Shown: positions 25,262 through 35,472, counted from the stretch's first letter. The stretch is DNA of 49,015 nucleotides from an uncultured Atopobium sp. (GCA_946997485.1 CAMPVF010000012.1:1-49015); one strand, 5' to 3'. The notes: generated from the sequence alone by a model not told the origin. A program made the numbers and translations.

Positions 25262-26689
25262 TTACCGGTGTGAGTTGGTGTTGTCCGTGCGCGGCACTGC
25301 TATATACGTGCGTCCTTCGCGCGGCTCACGCTCGCGCTCGCGCAGCTGGCCGCGTCCGCGCCCGTCGGAAACCCGCTTAGTCGCGCTGCTCACAAACTGC
25401 TTGTATGACCCCGCAGCATCAGCCAGCTTTGCACCAACACTACCCGCCCACTTTGCACCAACAGCGTCGGCTAGTCCCACGCCCAATTCAACCGCATCAG
25501 CCACGCCCGTACCAACAGCGTCGGCAAACCCTACGCCAAAGCATTCAATAAGCGCACCAATATATTCACGCGTTACCGGACTCACCTTCGACGCGGCGGC
25601 ATACACCCGCTTCCAACAGCGCGGATCGCACACAATCTCGGTTATGTCGTTTTTACCGCTTGCATACAGCGCATCAAAAATCTCGTCCACAGCCCGCTTT
25701 TCAGCATCCTTTACCAGCGACCGCTCCCAGCGCGCATGCATCTGCGCCACCCGCGTTGCCGCCGGATGCAACCCGTCCGCCGCAATAAGCGTGGCGGCAC
25801 TCATGCACCACGTGAGCGGCTCATGCTCAAACAGCCCCATCGCGGTGCTTTTCACCACCACACAGGGCGCAGCATCGGTGCCAAACAGCTGCCCTACCAC
25901 GCTAAACTCGGGCACAATGCGCCGATAGCGTTCGCCATACACCGCGGAGGGGTTAGGCACCGTAAGTGCGGGCGAAAAATTAGGCCCATCCAGGTTATAA
26001 ACCGCTGCAATGCGCCGCTGCAAATCCTGCGGCAACGACGCTGCCGCAAACGCAGCAAGATTGCCACCTTTCGAGTGGCCAAGCACGGCAACGGGAAGTG
26101 GGGTGGGGTGATCGCATGGCGAGTCACCAACCAACATGCCGCCACCCGCAGCGCTACCGTCACTGCCCGCAGCTTCGCCCGCCACCACGCGCGCCAGGTA
26201 CTCCCGCGCCATCGTTTGCGCAGGCACTTCACCTAGCCCCAGCAAAAAATCCTCTTTCCACCCGGCAATCGACATATCGGTTCCCCTAAAACACACCAGC
26301 TCAAACGTGTTCGGCACCATCCAGGTTTCCGCACAAAACTGCACGTGGTCAACGTTGTTGCACACGTCGGTGTAATTGCGCAGCACCACGTGTGCGTAGC
26401 GCGGCGCGGCTGCAAGCTGTTCAAACATGCTGCGCGCGGGCGCAATCATACTGCGGATATAGGTGGGGTTGATAGTTTTGCTGCCAGGCGGCGTAAGGGC
26501 AACAAGGCTGCGTGCAAGGTCTTGGGGCGAGGTAACGCGCGTGTGGGCATCGTGCTCCACGGCGCGCACGTTAACGTACGACAAAATCGCAAACAGCAGG
26601 TAGTCGCACTCATTCCAGGGCGAAGCCGTAAATGAAAGGTCGCTTCGCCAGGTGAGGTAGTCGTAGATGGTAGATTGAGCGGATGTCAT
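25262..26689 (-). CDS. Mbeg1-like (DUF2974) alpha/beta-hydrolase
   Basis: This 475-aa protein begins with a YDYLTWRSDLSF segment and has ELVCFRGTD. The nucleophile elbow is GHSKGGNLA, in which the Ser is expected to be catalytic, and then AVYNLDGPNF. This matches the lipase-3-like Mbeg1/DUF2974 proteins of Gram-positive gut bacteria, whose substrate is unknown. The last ~90 residues are a low-complexity tail of GVADAVG/GAKLADA repeats with amphipathic character, then an Arg/Glu-rich basic end. AAAGGAGG lies 5 bases before the ATG at 26689. It is divergent from the giant surface-protein gene. Confidence 0.8.
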   Translation of the reverse strand: MTSAQSTIYDYLTWRSDLSFTASPWNECDYLLFAILSYVNVRAVEHDAHTRVTSPQDLARSLVALTPPGSKTINPTYIRSMIAPARSMFEQLAAAPRYAHVVLRNYTDVCNNVDHVQFCAETWMVPNTFELVCFRGTDMSIAGWKEDFLLGLGEVPAQTMAREYLARVVAGEAAGSDGSAAGGGMLVGDSPCDHPTPLPVAVLGHSKGGNLAAFAAASLPQDLQRRIAAVYNLDGPNFSPALTVPNPSAVYGERYRRIVPEFSVVGQLFGTDAAPCVVVKSTAMGLFEHEPLTWCMSAATLIAADGLHPAATRVAQMHARWERSLVKDAEKRAVDEIFDALYASGKNDITEIVCDPRCWKRVYAAASKVSPVTREYIGALIECFGVGFADAVGTGVADAVELGVGLADAVGAKWAGSVGAKLADAAGSYKQFVSSATKRVSDGRGRGQLREREREPREGRTYIAVPRTDNTNSHR

Positions 26690-27227
26690 GCTGCCTCCTT
26701 TGTGCTGTGAGTGGATGCGGCGCTGCTTGCTGTTGCGCTCGCCGAGCGTGCATCGCCACCTGCATCGCCGCGTGCACCGTCGCGTGCGTGCATGCGTATT
26801 GCGCATAATCAGCGCGCGTATGCTATGCAGGTTTGTAATAGATGTATGCGCGAAATGTGTGCACTCTGTGTTTTTACGTAAGTGTACACGTGTTGCCATG
26901 TTCGCGCTACTCATTGCGGCGCCTACGTTGCTTAGTGGTTTGCCCTTTTTTGTACCCGCGTTGACAGCTTTTGCTATCACACCGTTTTTACACGCACGGT
27001 ACACAATATCCATGCCATACATGCACAGAGCGCACCACATCATGTGTCACCGCAAATAGCTGCGGGGGGGGGGTCAATGGTATAGCTCTTAGCGACCGTA
27101 TTTTTTCAACCGCACCATACCCATTACAGTAACAAAACTGCACCTACGGCGGCATACCGAATGCAACCGTTTACCGAGAAAACGCCCCGTGCAGCCCGCG
27201 CGCGCAACCTGGTTTGCTAAAATTTAG
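26690..27227. other. Divergent intergenic region upstream of the giant surface protein
   Basis: About 540 bases with no supported gene. A ten-G tract lies at 27064-27073. An AACCGTTTACCG stretch near 27167 resembles the solo half-end CCGTTTACCGAAAAATT at 18518-18534, itself similar to the right end of the 242-bp elements. Confidence 0.4.
27064..27073 (+). repeat. Homopolymer G10 tract
   Basis: Ten consecutive G lie 258 bases upstream of the giant surface-protein start and about 155 bases upstream of its CTTAAA repeat. Such tracts slip at high rates. With the G9 tract inside the gene it is one of only two long homopolymers I found here. Confidence 0.85.
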
Positions 27228-27269
27228 CTTAAAGTGAACTTAAACGTGGTATATATCTCACTGTACACA
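27228..27269 (+). promoter_or_regulatory. Promoter with CTTAAA-N5-CTTAAA direct repeat
   Basis: CTTAAA (27228-27233), GTGAA, CTTAAA (27239-27244), then 19 bases to a possible -10, TACACA (27264-27269); a TATATA at 27250 is another candidate. The repeat matches the one at 24940-24956 upstream of the other surface-protein gene. Confidence 0.5.
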
Positions 27270-27331
27270 CCTATATCACGATTGTATTTGTACGCGGCTC
27301 CGCGCCCGTCACTACGAAAGGAGCTTGTATT

Positions 27332-30300
27332 ATGGCTCGAAAAAAATCTGGTAAGCACAGTAAAACTCCTGCTGCAACGTCTGCTACAGCCCGTCGCTCA
27401 TCCATTGCGCTTGGAGCTGCAACCGCGGTGGTGGGGGCGTCGCTTGCTTTGGGCGTAACTCCCGCGTTTGCACAAACTGGTGCTGCGGCTGCTCCTGCTC
27501 AACCTGCTGGATCTGCTGCACAGTCTGGTGCCAATAACAACCAAAAACCCGCTGATAATAAAAAAGACGCTGGTAAACCGGCTGAAAAGAAACAAGTTGA
27601 AACCAAGAATAATAAGAAACAAGACGTCCAAGCCGAAAAAACCGAGCGGGGGGGGGTATCCTCCAAGAAGCCTGCCGCTGGTAACAACGCCGCAGGCAAT
27701 GGCAGCGTAGCACAACAAGCGCCTAAAACCGTACAAGGACAAGACAAAGACGCCACCGGTTCTGCGGCGGCACCTGCACCCGGAAAACAAGCAAATCCTG
27801 AAATTACGATTTCAAAAGAAACAAAAGACACGCTTCCTAACATGTATGCGTGGGGTTCGACTGACAATACGTATATTGACAACGGTCAGAATACTTCCGT
27901 TAAAATTACACTTAAATCAGCTGATGGTATTGCTGTTACCAAGGTGGCTATTTTCCCGAACGATAACATCGACATCAATGGTAGAAACGCAAAGGATTTC
28001 GTTGAATACAAGACTGGTGACGATAACGCGCATCAACCTTATTCGGGTGAATACGGATTTGCGACAAACCAAGACGGCTCCGCTACTCTTACTGTAAACA
28101 AGCTCTATAGAAACAACAATATGCCAGCTGCTGGCTATGCCGCAAACCGCTGCATCTATGTTTACGGCATGAAAGACGGGCAGGAAGTTCTGTTGTACAA
28201 AACAAACATCGCCCGTGCAGCAACGCTTATTCCACCGAAAACAACAGGTTCAATTGTTTTAAGATACGATCAAAAACTTGAAGAAAAAACCATTCGTGAA
28301 AAGCTTCAAAAGGCACTGGATGCTCCTACTGCAGGCAAGGATGGCAAATCAATCCGTGACCAAATTAAAGACGCAAGCCAAGCTAAAGGCGTTGGTGTTC
28401 GTGACAAAGTTAACGAAAAGAAGCTTGATACAACACCCGATGACCCCGAGAAAAAGATTCTTGTTACCGATAAGCAGGCGTATGACGAAAATCAGGTAAA
28501 TTCCATTAACACGGTAACATCGAAGCCCGATGCCAAAGTAACCGCCTATAAAACTGGCGTGTATAACCTTAAGACCTACCTGGTCTCCGACCTCGGCTAC
28601 AAGTCTGACGTGTTGCCTCTTACTATTGCGCGCTATGACACGCGCATCGATAAGCCAACTGTTGAAGACCTGTCCAAGGTATCCGACGAGGTAAAAACCG
28701 ATATTAAAAAGAAGCTTGCACGCCTTAATCACGTTTCGGAAGACAAGGTAAGCATCAACGACAAAGGTGAATTTACCATCAACTTCGACGGTGTAGACGC
28801 AAAGGACGCTCCTAAGATTGCTCTGCGTGACCTTGTGTTGAAGAAGATTACAGAGGATAAGATTACTGTTCCTGCAGCCGACAAAGCAGTCTTTGTTGCT
28901 AACCCACTTGGGTACTCAAACGCTGAACTTGACCGCATTAAGACAGCTATTTTTGAAGCTAACAAAGACAATAAAGAGCTTGGGCTTACCAGCAAAGATC
29001 AGATTACGCTTGAGTATCTGAAGGGCGATCTTACTGCAACTGGTGACTCTAATAAGGGAATCTCGAACGGTCAGGCGGAAAACAAGATTACCGTTAAGAT
29101 CAAGACCGACAAGTCAGTTGCCGAGTTTACGTCTAATGTAAAAGAGAACAAGCTTACCAAGCTTCCAGACATCCGCAAGGATTACGACGTTTCGTGGACT
29201 AAAACCAAGATTGATGGTCGCGACACCGACGAGGGTATTTCTTGGAGTAATGATCAGAAAACCACTATCATCTACCGTTACGATCCAACTAAAGCAGAAG
29301 AGTTTGATACAACAAAGATTCTTGGTTTGCTGAAAGCTACGCCAAAAGACAAGCAAGCTGGTTTGCGCGATCTTACAGGCGGCGAGCAGCTTCAGTATGA
29401 AGGTACAGGGAATAACGGGCGCAAGTCGCACATGCACTATGCGTTGCAAAATGGCGAGCCAACGGGCGAGCTTACGCTTGGCAATATGAGCGGCGCTTAT
29501 TGGCAGGGAAGTCAGAAAGTTTCTAATTCTGACGTAAACCTCGGTGATAATTTATCAGACGCCGGTTCGTATTCATGGGATAAAGAGGCTGGCTCTGTAA
29601 CGGTAGCTGGCAAAAAGGGCAAGATTTACAAGGCACGTTTGTTTGTTCAGCCGTATGCAATGACGTACTATAAGGATGTTTATCTGGAGAAAGGCTCCAA
29701 TCCAGGCAATACGGCAAAAGCGATTAACGTTATCTTTGTGCCGCAAACGAATCATAAAACGAAAGACCTTTCGGATTCGATTGGCGAGCACAAGCTTGCT
29801 GACGATAAGAAGACTCCGACCGAGGCTAAGTACTACAACGCGTCTGCTGATAAGAAAGATGCGTATGAAAAGGCTCTTGATGCTGCAAAGACGTTGTATA
29901 ACTCTGTAAAGGATACGGACGAGTCAAAGCTTACCGAAGATCAAAAGGCGCAAATCGATAACGCGACGATTACGCTGAACAAGGCACGCGAGGCTCTTGA
30001 TGGTGCTGACACCAACAAGGACGGGCTGACCACCTCGATTGAAGCCAACGGCAAGGCCGCTGAAGGTAGTACTGCCGCAACTGGCACGCAAGCGACGAAC
30101 CAGTTTAAGAACGTAAGCAATCCCGACTTCAAGACACCTGATGGCAAGCCTGATACCAAGAAGAATGAAGCAGCTAAGAAAGCCAAGGAAGATTACGACA
30201 AGGCTCTTGAAGAGGCTAAGGCGTTAAAGGACGACGAAAACGCCACGCAAAAGGCTGTTGATGCTGCCAAGGCTAAGCTTGATGCTGCACGCGCAAAGCT

Positions 30301-33300
30301 TAACGACTTTACTACTAACAAGGATGAGTTGAGCGCCGCGATTGCCACGGATGGTAAGGTAAACACGGGCGATACAAAGAAGACTGATCCTGCAGAGAAA
30401 CTTAAGACCGCCGACCCAACCTACCAGAACTCGAGCGAGACAGAGCGTAAAGCATACGACGACGCTGTTGCTGAAGCTCAAAAAGTAGTTGCTGACCCCA
30501 ACGCTTCCCAAAAGGAAGTCAACGAGGCTATCAAGAAACTTAAGGACGCCAAGGCAGCGCTTGACAAGAACGCAACCGACAAGGCTCCACTTGATGCTGC
30601 CGTTCAAAAGAGCTTCGATAATCCCGATCCAACCAAACCTGACAAGCAAAGTGTGTTCTATAAGAACGCAAAGGCGAAGACTAACGATCCTGATGCTAAA
30701 AAGGCTGTCGAGGACTACGATAAGGCGCTTGCAGAAGCTAAGAGAGTGCTTGGTGACAAGAACGCTACAAATGACGATGTAAAAAAGGCTAAGGAAGCGC
30801 TTGAAAAAGCAGAAGCAGCACTACATGCTGATAAGTATCAAACAAAGGCAACTGATTTAGCTAAAGCTATTGCAGACAACTTCAGTGGTTATTTGATGCC
30901 AGCCTACTTCAATGCCTTTGATAAAGCGCAAGCTGAGGGCAAAGATTCTCAAGCTGCCAAAGACTTCAAAGCTTATAACGACGCTTATCATGCTGCAAAA
31001 GATTTGATGGAACAATTAAAGAAGCCTGATAGCACAATAAAGCAAACAGACGTTGACAAAGTTAAAGATCAGCTAATCGCTGCGCGTAAGATTATTGATA
31101 CGTATGCAACCGACACCAGCAGACTTTCTGCGGCTGTGTTTAATGATATTGCCATTAAGAACAGCCCTGCCTACAAGAATTTGAAGGCGCTTGCTGAAAA
31201 GGAAAATCCTAGTGAAGAAGAAAAAGCTGAGGTAGAGGCCGCTAAGAAAGCTAAGAAAGCATACGATGATGCAGCTGAAAAGCTACACAATGCGATTACT
31301 AACCAGCTTCCGAGGGATAAAGCAAATGATCAGGATATTCCTGATAGCAATATCCCGAAGAAAGATGGCGATCTTAATAATAAGGACTACCTGAAAGATA
31401 TCCAGGCACACAAGAACGGCGAGCCGCTGAACAGGGATGTTGACAGTATCCTTCAGGAAATGAACGAAGCAGCGAAGGCGCTTGATAAGTTTAAGACCAA
31501 TACCGACGACCTGATTAAGTCGATTAACGAGGATGCAACCACGCATCCAAGCCCTGCGTTTAAGAACGCGTCGCAGCCCAACTACCAAAAGCCTGATGGT
31601 TCGGGACCGGATGACACCAAAAATGCTGCTGCACGTAAAGCCGCCAGCGATTATGGTCAAGCTCTTAATGAAGCTAAGGATTTGTTGAACAATCCTAACG
31701 CTACGCAGAAGGACATCAACGACGCTAAGGATAAACTTGATAAGGCGCGTAAGGCTCTCGACGACTATAAGACTGACGTGTCTAAGCTCCAAGAAAGCGC
31801 TAATAAGCATGGTAAAGAGAAGCAGGGTGACACGGCTGCTACAGAAGGTACTGTTACTTCTGATGCGTATCGCAATGCGTCTGATCCTCACTTCATGAAG
31901 GAAGAGGGCGGTAAGCTTGTTCCGGATGATGACAAGAACAAAAAGGCCGCCGAAGACAAGAAGGCGTATGACGAAGCTTTGACCAAAGCTCAGGAGCTTT
32001 TGAAGAAGCATGATGATAAAGCTGCGCCGCAAGATGCAAAGCCAACGCAAAAAGAAATCAACGATGCGCTTGATGCTCTTGATAAAGCGCGTACCAAGCT
32101 TGACGCGTACAAGACTGATACCACTAAGCTTGATGAGGAAGCAAAGAAGTCTACTGCTGACGGTGGCACATTAGCTGATGCGGACTTTGAAAATACGCCA
32201 GAGTTCAAGAACGCTGACGACCAGAAGGGCGAAGGCAACAAAGATAACGACGACGTTGCTGCATATAAGAAGGCGCTTGAGGGTGCGCGTGGCTTACTTG
32301 CTAAGAAGGATTCTGCTACGCTTAGCGAACGTCCAACGCAGCAACAAATTAACGATGCGCTTGAGGCTTTGAAGAATGCCAAGAAGCAAATTACTGACAA
32401 CTACAAGACCAATCTTGATGCACTGACTTCTGCCAAAGATTTTGCAAATGGTGACTTCAAGAAGACGCCTGAGTATAAGAATGCTGTGGCGCTTAAGGAT
32501 GATACCTCTGCCACTGTGGATCAAAACAAGAAGACTGCGGCTCAGAATGCTGTTAATGCTCTCGATGAGAACACTAACGATAGTGCTTTGAAGAAAGCCA
32601 TGGACATTGTTGCTAATCCAGCTGGCAAGACTCAGCAGGAAGTTAATGCTGCTCTTAAGACCTTGCAAGAAGCCATGAAGACTGTTACCGACAACTACAA
32701 GACCGACGTAAAGCCTCTTCAAAACGAGGCTGGTGATAAGGACGCGGATGGAAATCCTGTTGTTCCTCCATTCGAGGCATCGGTGCCCTACAAGAACGCA
32801 CTTGAAAAAGCGAAGACGGAAGATCCTGCTACAACGGATACTACCTCCGCAACTAAGAGGCTTGCTGCTTATGCCGAGAAGCTTGCTAAAGCAAACGAGC
32901 TTATCGAAAAGGTTAAGAACCCTGATCCAAACGCAAAGCCCGAAGATCGTCCAACTCAGAAGCAGGTTGATGATGCTCTTGCAGCTTTGAAGCAGGCCAA
33001 GAAAGACATCGACGACAACTTCAAGACCAACGCGAAGGCTTTGAAGACAGAAACGAAAGAGCTTAAGGACGACGGCGGAGCTAAGCCAGACGCCGAGAAG
33101 TTTGAAAACTCTACCGAGTACAAGAACGCGCTTGCTAAGACGGATGCTGACGGCAAAAAAGATGTACAAACGTACAAAGATGCTCTAGAGAAAGCTAACA
33201 AGCTTCTTGGTAAGTTCGACGAGAACGGTCAGCCAAAGTCTGGAGAAAAGGATATTCCAACGCAGCAAGAAGTTGACGAGGCTAAGAAGGCTCTTAAGGA

Positions 33301-34372
33301 AATCAAAGACAAGATTATTGCTAACTACAAGACCAATCCGACCGAGTTGCAAATGGAAGTCGACAAGTCTAAGGACGGCGACGACGACCAGCGCGATACC
33401 GTGTTTGAGAATACGCCTGAGTTCAAGAATGCTGATGCTAAGGGTGATGAAGCGTCTAAGAAAGATCTTGACGACTATAACACGAAGCTCAAGGCTGCCA
33501 AGAAACTTCTCGATGCCTTTGATCGTACTACTGGCAAGCCGAAGACCAAGCTTCCAGAAGGCATGGATAAGGCTCCAACCCAAAAAGAGCTTGACGATGC
33601 CCTAGATGCATTGCAAGCCGCTAAGAAGAAGATTACTGACAACTACAAAACAAATACGGCTGGGCTAAAGGAAGATTACGACAACAGAAACAAAGAGCAA
33701 ACCAGCGACTACACGATGGCGTCGAAAGATAAGCAGAAAGCATATTCTGATGCGCTTAATCACGCAAACGACGTGCTTAACAACCCGAACGCTACGCAAG
33801 CTGAGGTAGATGCGGCACAGGCAGCGCTTAAGAAGGCACTTGAAGAGCTTGAGAAATCGGCGAATGCAAACCGCCGTGCGATTTATGAGGACATGGTAAT
33901 CGACGCGCGCAATGCGCTGCAAAAACTGGTAGATGCAAACGAAGCGACGCACCTTAAAGACCTGTACACGCATGCGGAGCCTGCTGCACAACACGAGTTT
34001 ATGGCAGCTATGAACAACGCAAAGAAGGTGCTCGCCGACAAAGAGGCGCTTGCAAGTGAGCTCGACGCTGCACGCGTACGCCTGCTCCGCGCGCTCGACG
34101 GTCTTGCAAAGCATCAGCTACCAGGCATGACCAACGCGGGTGCCAACGGTAATGCCGGCACGGGTGCTAACGGCGCAGCTGGATACGGCGCGCACGCAGC
34201 GGGCGCATATGGTAGAGGCGCTCATGCAGCCGGTCGCGTTCGTGCGCACGGAGGAAAGCACCTTGCGCAAACGTCCGACCCAACAAACGCGCTGGCAGCT
34301 GCTGGTATGCTGGCTTCTGCCTTGGGCTTTATAGCGATGGGCTTTAAAACGAAAAAACGTCGCGCAAAGTAG
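27332..34372 (+). CDS. 2346-aa repeat-rich cell-surface protein (adhesin-like), possibly phase variable
   Basis: A long signal peptide (residues 1-47, ending PAFA) is followed by a Lys/Gln/Asn-rich low-complexity region (50-160), a unique beta-rich N-terminal domain (about 160-830), and about 14 helical modules of 60-120 residues (830-2210). Each module runs YKNA...YDKAL..A..LL.NPNATQ..VD.A...L..A...L, resembling FIVAR-type three-helix repeats that build long stalks. The end reads LAQTSDPTN, then a hydrophobic stretch and KTKKRRAK: a variant wall-sorting signal. GAAAGGAG precedes the ATG. Codons 106-109 lie in a G9 tract (27648-27656), so a one-base slip would truncate the protein near residue 125. 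Function is inferred; binding partners are unknown. Confidence 0.88.
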   Translation: MARKKSGKHSKTPAATSATARRSSIALGAATAVVGASLALGVTPAFAQTGAAAAPAQPAGSAAQSGANNNQKPADNKKDAGKPAEKKQVETKNNKKQDVQAEKTERGGVSSKKPAAGNNAAGNGSVAQQAPKTVQGQDKDATGSAAAPAPGKQANPEITISKETKDTLPNMYAWGSTDNTYIDNGQNTSVKITLKSADGIAVTKVAIFPNDNIDINGRNAKDFVEYKTGDDNAHQPYSGEYGFATNQDGSATLTVNKLYRNNNMPAAGYAANRCIYVYGMKDGQEVLLYKTNIARAATLIPPKTTGSIVLRYDQKLEEKTIREKLQKALDAPTAGKDGKSIRDQIKDASQAKGVGVRDKVNEKKLDTTPDDPEKKILVTDKQAYDENQVNSINTVTSKPDAKVTAYKTGVYNLKTYLVSDLGYKSDVLPLTIARYDTRIDKPTVEDLSKVSDEVKTDIKKKLARLNHVSEDKVSINDKGEFTINFDGVDAKDAPKIALRDLVLKKITEDKITVPAADKAVFVANPLGYSNAELDRIKTAIFEANKDNKELGLTSKDQITLEYLKGDLTATGDSNKGISNGQAENKITVKIKTDKSVAEFTSNVKENKLTKLPDIRKDYDVSWTKTKIDGRDTDEGISWSNDQKTTIIYRYDPTKAEEFDTTKILGLLKATPKDKQAGLRDLTGGEQLQYEGTGNNGRKSHMHYALQNGEPTGELTLGNMSGAYWQGSQKVSNSDVNLGDNLSDAGSYSWDKEAGSVTVAGKKGKIYKARLFVQPYAMTYYKDVYLEKGSNPGNTAKAINVIFVPQTNHKTKDLSDSIGEHKLADDKKTPTEAKYYNASADKKDAYEKALDAAKTLYNSVKDTDESKLTEDQKAQIDNATITLNKAREALDGADTNKDGLTTSIEANGKAAEGSTAATGTQATNQFKNVSNPDFKTPDGKPDTKKNEAAKKAKEDYDKALEEAKALKDDENATQKAVDAAKAKLDAARAKLNDFTTNKDELSAAIATDGKVNTGDTKKTDPAEKLKTADPTYQNSSETERKAYDDAVAEAQKVVADPNASQKEVNEAIKKLKDAKAALDKNATDKAPLDAAVQKSFDNPDPTKPDKQSVFYKNAKAKTNDPDAKKAVEDYDKALAEAKRVLGDKNATNDDVKKAKEALEKAEAALHADKYQTKATDLAKAIADNFSGYLMPAYFNAFDKAQAEGKDSQAAKDFKAYNDAYHAAKDLMEQLKKPDSTIKQTDVDKVKDQLIAARKIIDTYATDTSRLSAAVFNDIAIKNSPAYKNLKALAEKENPSEEEKAEVEAAKKAKKAYDDAAEKLHNAITNQLPRDKANDQDIPDSNIPKKDGDLNNKDYLKDIQAHKNGEPLNRDVDSILQEMNEAAKALDKFKTNTDDLIKSINEDATTHPSPAFKNASQPNYQKPDGSGPDDTKNAAARKAASDYGQALNEAKDLLNNPNATQKDINDAKDKLDKARKALDDYKTDVSKLQESANKHGKEKQGDTAATEGTVTSDAYRNASDPHFMKEEGGKLVPDDDKNKKAAEDKKAYDEALTKAQELLKKHDDKAAPQDAKPTQKEINDALDALDKARTKLDAYKTDTTKLDEEAKKSTADGGTLADADFENTPEFKNADDQKGEGNKDNDDVAAYKKALEGARGLLAKKDSATLSERPTQQQINDALEALKNAKKQITDNYKTNLDALTSAKDFANGDFKKTPEYKNAVALKDDTSATVDQNKKTAAQNAVNALDENTNDSALKKAMDIVANPAGKTQQEVNAALKTLQEAMKTVTDNYKTDVKPLQNEAGDKDADGNPVVPPFEASVPYKNALEKAKTEDPATTDTTSATKRLAAYAEKLAKANELIEKVKNPDPNAKPEDRPTQKQVDDALAALKQAKKDIDDNFKTNAKALKTETKELKDDGGAKPDAEKFENSTEYKNALAKTDADGKKDVQTYKDALEKANKLLGKFDENGQPKSGEKDIPTQQEVDEAKKALKEIKDKIIANYKTNPTELQMEVDKSKDGDDDQRDTVFENTPEFKNADAKGDEASKKDLDDYNTKLKAAKKLLDAFDRTTGKPKTKLPEGMDKAPTQKELDDALDALQAAKKKITDNYKTNTAGLKEDYDNRNKEQTSDYTMASKDKQKAYSDALNHANDVLNNPNATQAEVDAAQAALKKALEELEKSANANRRAIYEDMVIDARNALQKLVDANEATHLKDLYTHAEPAAQHEFMAAMNNAKKVLADKEALASELDAARVRLLRALDGLAKHQLPGMTNAGANGNAGTGANGAAGYGAHAAGAYGRGAHAAGRVRAHGGKHLAQTSDPTNALAAAGMLASALGFIAMGFKTKKRRAK
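27648..27656 (+). repeat. G9 tract inside the giant surface-protein gene
   Basis: Nine G within the codons for Arg-Gly-Gly just after the signal region. Loss of one G moves reading into a frame that stops by 27710. As given here the gene is in frame. Confidence 0.9.
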
Positions 34373-34470
34373 CGTACTAAACGTGAGGTAAAACGCAGCC
34401 GCACAGAAGTGCTCAGTATAATGCGTTAACGCGCGGATTTACGCAACGCGTAAGCGCGCAATGCCAAAAA

Positions 34471-34506
34471 ACGGTGCCTGGTGTAATCACTGGGCATCGT
34501 TTTTTT
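34471..34506 (+). terminator. Terminator of the giant surface-protein gene
   Basis: A 13-bp stem with a few G-T pairs (34471-34483 with 34488-34500), a TAAT loop, and seven T immediately after. Confidence 0.9.
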
Positions 34507-34544
34507 GTTGATGAAGCGGTATTCCGGTGTGTTGGTTGCGGGTA

Positions 34545-34610
34545 TGTCGAAACCTGCGTGTAACGCTGTGTTGAAACCTGCGTGTAACGCCATGTTAAAA
34601 CCTGCGCGCC
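34545..34610. repeat. 24-bp tandem repeat, about 2.7 copies
   Basis: Units of TGTTGAAACCTGCGTGTAAC plus four more bases start at 34545, 34569 and 34593. They sit between the giant surface-protein terminator and the end of the convergent alkD gene. The function is unknown. Confidence 0.75.
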
Positions 34611-35426
34611 CTACCTGCGCAACGTGCGCACGTATGCTTTTTGCTCGGCAGAAAGGCGCCTACTTTCACACGCCTTTTGAATCGTTTTATTATGCACAAA
34701 ATCGTCAAGCGTGTTCTTACGCAAAAACGCCGCGGTATCCTCCCACTGCTTTGCCAGTGCCGTTGCATAAAACCAAGCAATCATCATGGCCACATAGTAC
34801 TCATTTGTGTGTATATGCGCAGGTATATCAAGGTATTCGGTGCAAAAGTGCTCGTCCAAATAATGTGTCATAAGCATTTTGAGCGCAAACCGCTTCGTAT
34901 ACACAGCGTTAGTCGTAAGCCACCGCGCAATGTGCGGCATAAGTGCATTGGTGTGTGCGGCAAATACCTGCGGCGATAGTGCATCACACACCGCCCAATT
35001 GTCCACGTAAGGCAAAAATTCGTCGAGCAGCGTTATGCATTCAGCAAAATTGGTGCAGTGCGACAAAAGCACAGCATGGAGCATGTTTTCATCGTAATAG
35101 GTGTGCGGCAACGTATGCATATACGCAGCTGCTTTTCCCGCTCGCTCAAGCGTTTTTGCAAGCGCTCGTACCTGCGGCATGCGCACGCCAATAACCAGCG
35201 CTGGCGCCACCGTTGGCATAAGTTTGCTCTGAAACGCCGCATACGTGGCGTCGCGCCGCGCAAATAATTCGTGTGCAACGCGTTGTGCAATGGCTAGTGT
35301 AACGCCTTCCGCAATGGTGTGTGCATCGGTTTGTGCATCGGTTTGCGTATCGGCTTGCGCGCGAGCCTGCGTTGCTTTTTGGCCATGTACCTGCGCAGCA
35401 GTATGTTGAAATGTGCCCGTCTCCAT
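34611..35426 (-). CDS. DNA alkylation repair protein, AlkD-like
   Basis: This 271-aa all-helical protein resembles AlkD, a HEAT-like-repeat DNA glycosylase that removes positively charged 3- and 7-alkylated purines. Recognisable parts are VRMPQVRALAK near residue 85, NWAVCDALSP (the Trp-Asp segment that holds the catalytic Asp in AlkD) and EYYVAMMIAWFYATA. The first ~45 residues are an extra Ala/Gln/Asp/Thr-rich tail with a short TDAQTDA repeat, so an internal start is possible. It ends in the tandem repeats, convergent with the giant surface protein. Confidence 0.85.
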   Translation of the reverse strand: METGTFQHTAAQVHGQKATQARAQADTQTDAQTDAHTIAEGVTLAIAQRVAHELFARRDATYAAFQSKLMPTVAPALVIGVRMPQVRALAKTLERAGKAAAYMHTLPHTYYDENMLHAVLLSHCTNFAECITLLDEFLPYVDNWAVCDALSPQVFAAHTNALMPHIARWLTTNAVYTKRFALKMLMTHYLDEHFCTEYLDIPAHIHTNEYYVAMMIAWFYATALAKQWEDTAAFLRKNTLDDFVHNKTIQKACESRRLSAEQKAYVRTLRR

Positions 35427-35472
35427 GCTTTCAGCCCTTATCCATGCGCCTTATGCCCGTGCTTGCTGTGTG

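Noticed and set aside
26690..27043. N-terminal extension of the Mbeg1-like protein or a separate gene in the divergent region
   Set aside because: The open frame is Arg/Cys/His-rich with no ribosome site, while AAAGGAGG directly precedes the ATG at 26689.
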